Of a stretch of DNA of 5,815 nucleotides, positions 4,983-5,815 are shown piece by piece (within the stretch, counting starts at the first letter, position 1; every line of letters starts with the position of its first letter). The stretch covers positions 1 through 5,815 of the forward strand of contig JAQTPJ010000063.1 in assembly GCA_028712915.1 (NCBI GenBank), written 5' to 3'. Made by a program: the position numbers and the translations under genes. The notes under the pieces are model-generated. The model did no database searches, was not told where the DNA came from, and saw only the letters and a list, made by a program, of their open reading frames with translations. Origin of the DNA: Candidatus Omnitrophota bacterium. Lineage in GTDB: Bacteria > Omnitrophota > Gorgyraeia > Velamenicoccales > JABMQK01.

Positions 4983-5399
4983 CTATGTGTCAAAAATTAC
5001 CTTTGCCTCAAATCCCTCGCCTATCTTTTTTATCTCCAGTTCGTGGTATGTAGCTGCTTTTATCTCTGATAAAATTTTATGTTTTGTTAAATCTATATTT
5101 TCACCCAGGATTTTTGCCGTCAATTCATTCTCGCTAACTTCCTCTATTTTAAATTCCCTGGGGATGAAATTACGGGCGCTGAAATGGAATATCAATTCAT
5201 TAAGCCAAGAAACCAGAAGTTCTTCTTTATTATCGTCTTCCAGCCTGACCTTTATACTTTCCTTTATTCCTACCTTATCTAAATCTGTGATTAAGCTAAA
5301 TAATCCAATTGCGGAGTTTGTGAATAGTTCTTTTAAATCTTTACCATAAATCTTTAATCCGATATCCGCGGTATGTTCTATAACTTCAAATCTTTTCAT
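4983..5399 (-). CDS. Archease, RtcB-activating protein
   Basis: Small cytoplasmic protein that promotes guanylylation and multiple turnover of RtcB. It has 138 residues, the usual family length. The N-terminus KRFEVIEHTADIGLKIYGK carries the family signature EHTADIG, with a conserved Asp that helps bind metal. The C-terminus has IKAATYHELEIKKIGEGFEAKVIFDT-type sequence, again typical (acidic and aromatic residues followed by the closing strand VIFDT). I prefer the ATG at 5399, because the family begins close to this point; an upstream in-frame TTG at 5411 would add four residues (MLLL). Neither start has a strong ribosome binding site, unlike the other genes here. The gene is directly followed by rtcB, the classic pairing. 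Upstream lies a hairpin array and then tRNA-Lys, so its promoter is somewhere in or beyond that array. Confidence 0.95.
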   Translation of the reverse strand: MKRFEVIEHTADIGLKIYGKDLKELFTNSAIGLFSLITDLDKVGIKESIKVRLEDDNKEELLVSWLNELIFHFSARNFIPREFKIEEVSENELTAKILGENIDLTKHKILSEIKAATYHELEIKKIGEGFEAKVIFDT

Positions 5400-5431
5400 T
5401 AAAAGTAACAAATAACGAACCTAATTATGTT

Positions 5432-5451
5432 CTACTTCGCCAAGCAGCTTC
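5432..5451 (-). repeat. Collapsed GCGAAG repeat unit
   Basis: On the minus strand GAAGCTGCTTGGCGAAGTAG keeps both flanks of the 33-nt hairpin family (GAAGC at the left, GGCGAAG at the right) but lacks most of the left stem and the loop. It looks like an internal-deletion derivative. Confidence 0.45.
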
Positions 5452-5484
5452 CTCCTTCGCTAAGCGACTTTTGTGTTTAGCTAC
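5452..5484 (-). repeat. GCGAAG hairpin unit H3
   Basis: Read on the minus strand this 33-nt unit has GTAGCTAAAC, loop ACAAAAGTC, then GCTTAGC and GAAGGAG. The stem GCTAAAC/GCTTAGC has one mismatch. It aligns base for base with H1 and H2, and its loop is nearly the same as that of H1 (ACAAAAGTA). Confidence 0.65.
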
Positions 5485-5507
5485 GGAGGGCAAGTACGCG
5501 CTTGGTC

Positions 5508-5540
5508 CGCCTTCGCCAAACAATTTTCATGTTTGGCTTC
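5508..5540 (-). repeat. GCGAAG hairpin unit H2
   Basis: Read on the minus strand: GAAGCCAAAC, loop ATGAAAATT, GTTTGGC, GAAGGCG. The 7-bp stem GCCAAAC/GTTTGGC is perfect and can gain an A-T pair inward. An outer CCGC/GCGG pair frames the unit. Confidence 0.65.
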
Positions 5541-5554
5541 TGCGGGATTTCTCC

Positions 5555-5572
5555 GAAGCTTTAGCGAAGGAG
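5555..5572 (+). repeat. Collapsed GCGAAG repeat unit
   Basis: GAAGCTTTAGCGAAGGAG on the plus strand keeps the GAAGC and AGCGAAGGAG ends of the hairpin family without the central loop. The right half matches the end of H3 (TTAGCGAAGGAG). Confidence 0.45.
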
Positions 5573-5580
5573 AACTTCGC

Positions 5581-5592
5581 AAGAATATTCTT
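5581..5592. repeat. 12-bp palindrome AAGAATATTCTT
   Basis: A perfect self-complementary sequence beside a run of seven A residues (5596-5602, a T-tract on the minus strand). It may be chance in AT-rich DNA. Confidence 0.3.
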
Positions 5593-5609
5593 CTTAAAAA
5601 AATTCCTTC

Positions 5610-5642
5610 GAAGCCGTGCACAAAAGTAGCACGGCGAAGAAG
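5610..5642 (+). repeat. GCGAAG hairpin unit H1, two bases from tRNA-Lys
   Basis: On the plus strand: GAAGCCGTGC, loop ACAAAAGTA, GCACGGC, GAAGAAG, with a perfect 7-bp stem (5613-5619 with 5629-5635). It is in the opposite orientation to H2 and H3. On the tRNA-Lys transcript the hairpin begins about ten bases after the mature 3' end, and a T7 tract follows about ten bases after the stem. It could serve as an imperfect terminator, but the gap between stem and T-tract is longer than usual. Confidence 0.6.
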
Positions 5643-5644
5643 AA

Positions 5645-5717
5645 TGGGCCATGAAGGAGTCGAACCTTCGACCTTGGCATTAAGAGTGCCCTGCTCTACC
5701 GATTGAGCTAATGGCCC
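5645..5717 (-). tRNA. tRNA-Lys(CTT)
   Basis: A 73-nt tRNA that reads AAG lysine codons. The acceptor stem is GGGCCAT paired with ATGGCCC, with discriminator A, as is usual for lysine. The D arm is GCTC-AATCGGTA-GAGC. The anticodon stem-loop is GGGCA-CTCTTAA-TGCCA with anticodon CUU, and its outermost position (27-43) is a G-A mismatch. The variable loop is AGGTC and the T arm GAAGG-TTCGACT-CCTTC. No CCA is encoded; TTC follows. A hairpin repeat lies two bases downstream. Confidence 0.94.
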
Positions 5718-5815
5718 TAAAATTTAGGTTTTTTTACAACCCATTAACGAAACCCTCTGAAAAAGGGCGAAATTGCTAATAGTCCTGAAATTTGTATTTT
5801 AATTCACTTTATTAT
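5718..5815. other. AT-rich end of window, nothing recognised
   Basis: No ORF or RNA gene is visible. This should contain the promoter and leader of tRNA-Lys on the minus strand, but no clear paired -35 and -10 boxes can be read. CCCT...AGGGCGAAA (5753-5769) echoes the GGGCGAAA flank of the A hairpins. Confidence 0.4.

Noticed and set aside
5473..5706. A 77-codon plus-strand open frame over the repeat array and tRNA-Lys
   Set aside because: Its C-terminus (GVEPSTLALRVPCSTD) is the familiar spurious translation of an antisense tRNA, and the rest is repeat sequence.
5713..5733. CCTAA/TTAGG hairpin followed by T7 as a plus-strand terminator
   Set aside because: The stem is only about five weak pairs and there is no plus-strand gene for it to end; it lies at the 5' end of a minus-strand tRNA.

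Overview
The window is bacterial. Every gene I can support lies on the minus strand, so the genes are described from high to low coordinates. The order is: tRNA-Lys(CUU), an archease gene, rtcB (RNA ligase), a short relic of a second RtcB C-terminus, serS (seryl-tRNA synthetase), an unrecognised membrane protein gene, tRNA-Ser(UGA), tRNA-Ser(CGA), and the first two thirds of a CpaF/TadA-type secretion ATPase that runs off the left edge. Strong AGGAGG-type ribosome binding sites, ATG starts, a bacterial-type SerRS and a Tad/type II secretion ATPase all argue for Bacteria. The mix of archease plus RtcB, modest GC content and many GCGAAG/CTTCGC hairpin scraps between genes resembles uncultured lineages such as Omnitrophota or candidate-phyla bacteria. 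That placement is an impression, not a demonstration.

Region by region: 1-830 holds the 5' part of the secretion ATPase gene. Positions 831-1126 hold no gene but several inverted repeats. Positions 1127-1445 hold the two serine tRNAs, separated and followed by a set of near-perfect hairpins of two types, here called A (27 nt, 12-bp stem, CAT loop) and B (36-bp perfect palindrome). Their stems differ between copies but stay fully paired. Positions 1504-2172 encode a polytopic membrane protein whose start overlaps the end of serS (2150-3415). Positions 3416-3516 are a spacer holding the RtcB-tail relic and a repeat scrap. rtcB (3517-4974) and archease (4983-5399) are 8 bp apart and look translationally coupled. 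Positions 5400-5644 are a gene-free array of a second hairpin family (33-nt units with GCGAAG flanks), abutting tRNA-Lys (5645-5717). The last 98 bases show nothing I can name.

Functionally, most of the window concerns tRNA: two serine tRNAs beside the enzyme that charges them, and the RtcB ligase beside archease, its activating partner, upstream on the same strand. The secretion ATPase is probably a separate unit. The most noteworthy material lies between the genes: two hairpin families with compensated stem changes, palindromes fused to the 3' ends of both tRNA-Ser genes, and the duplicated RtcB tail.
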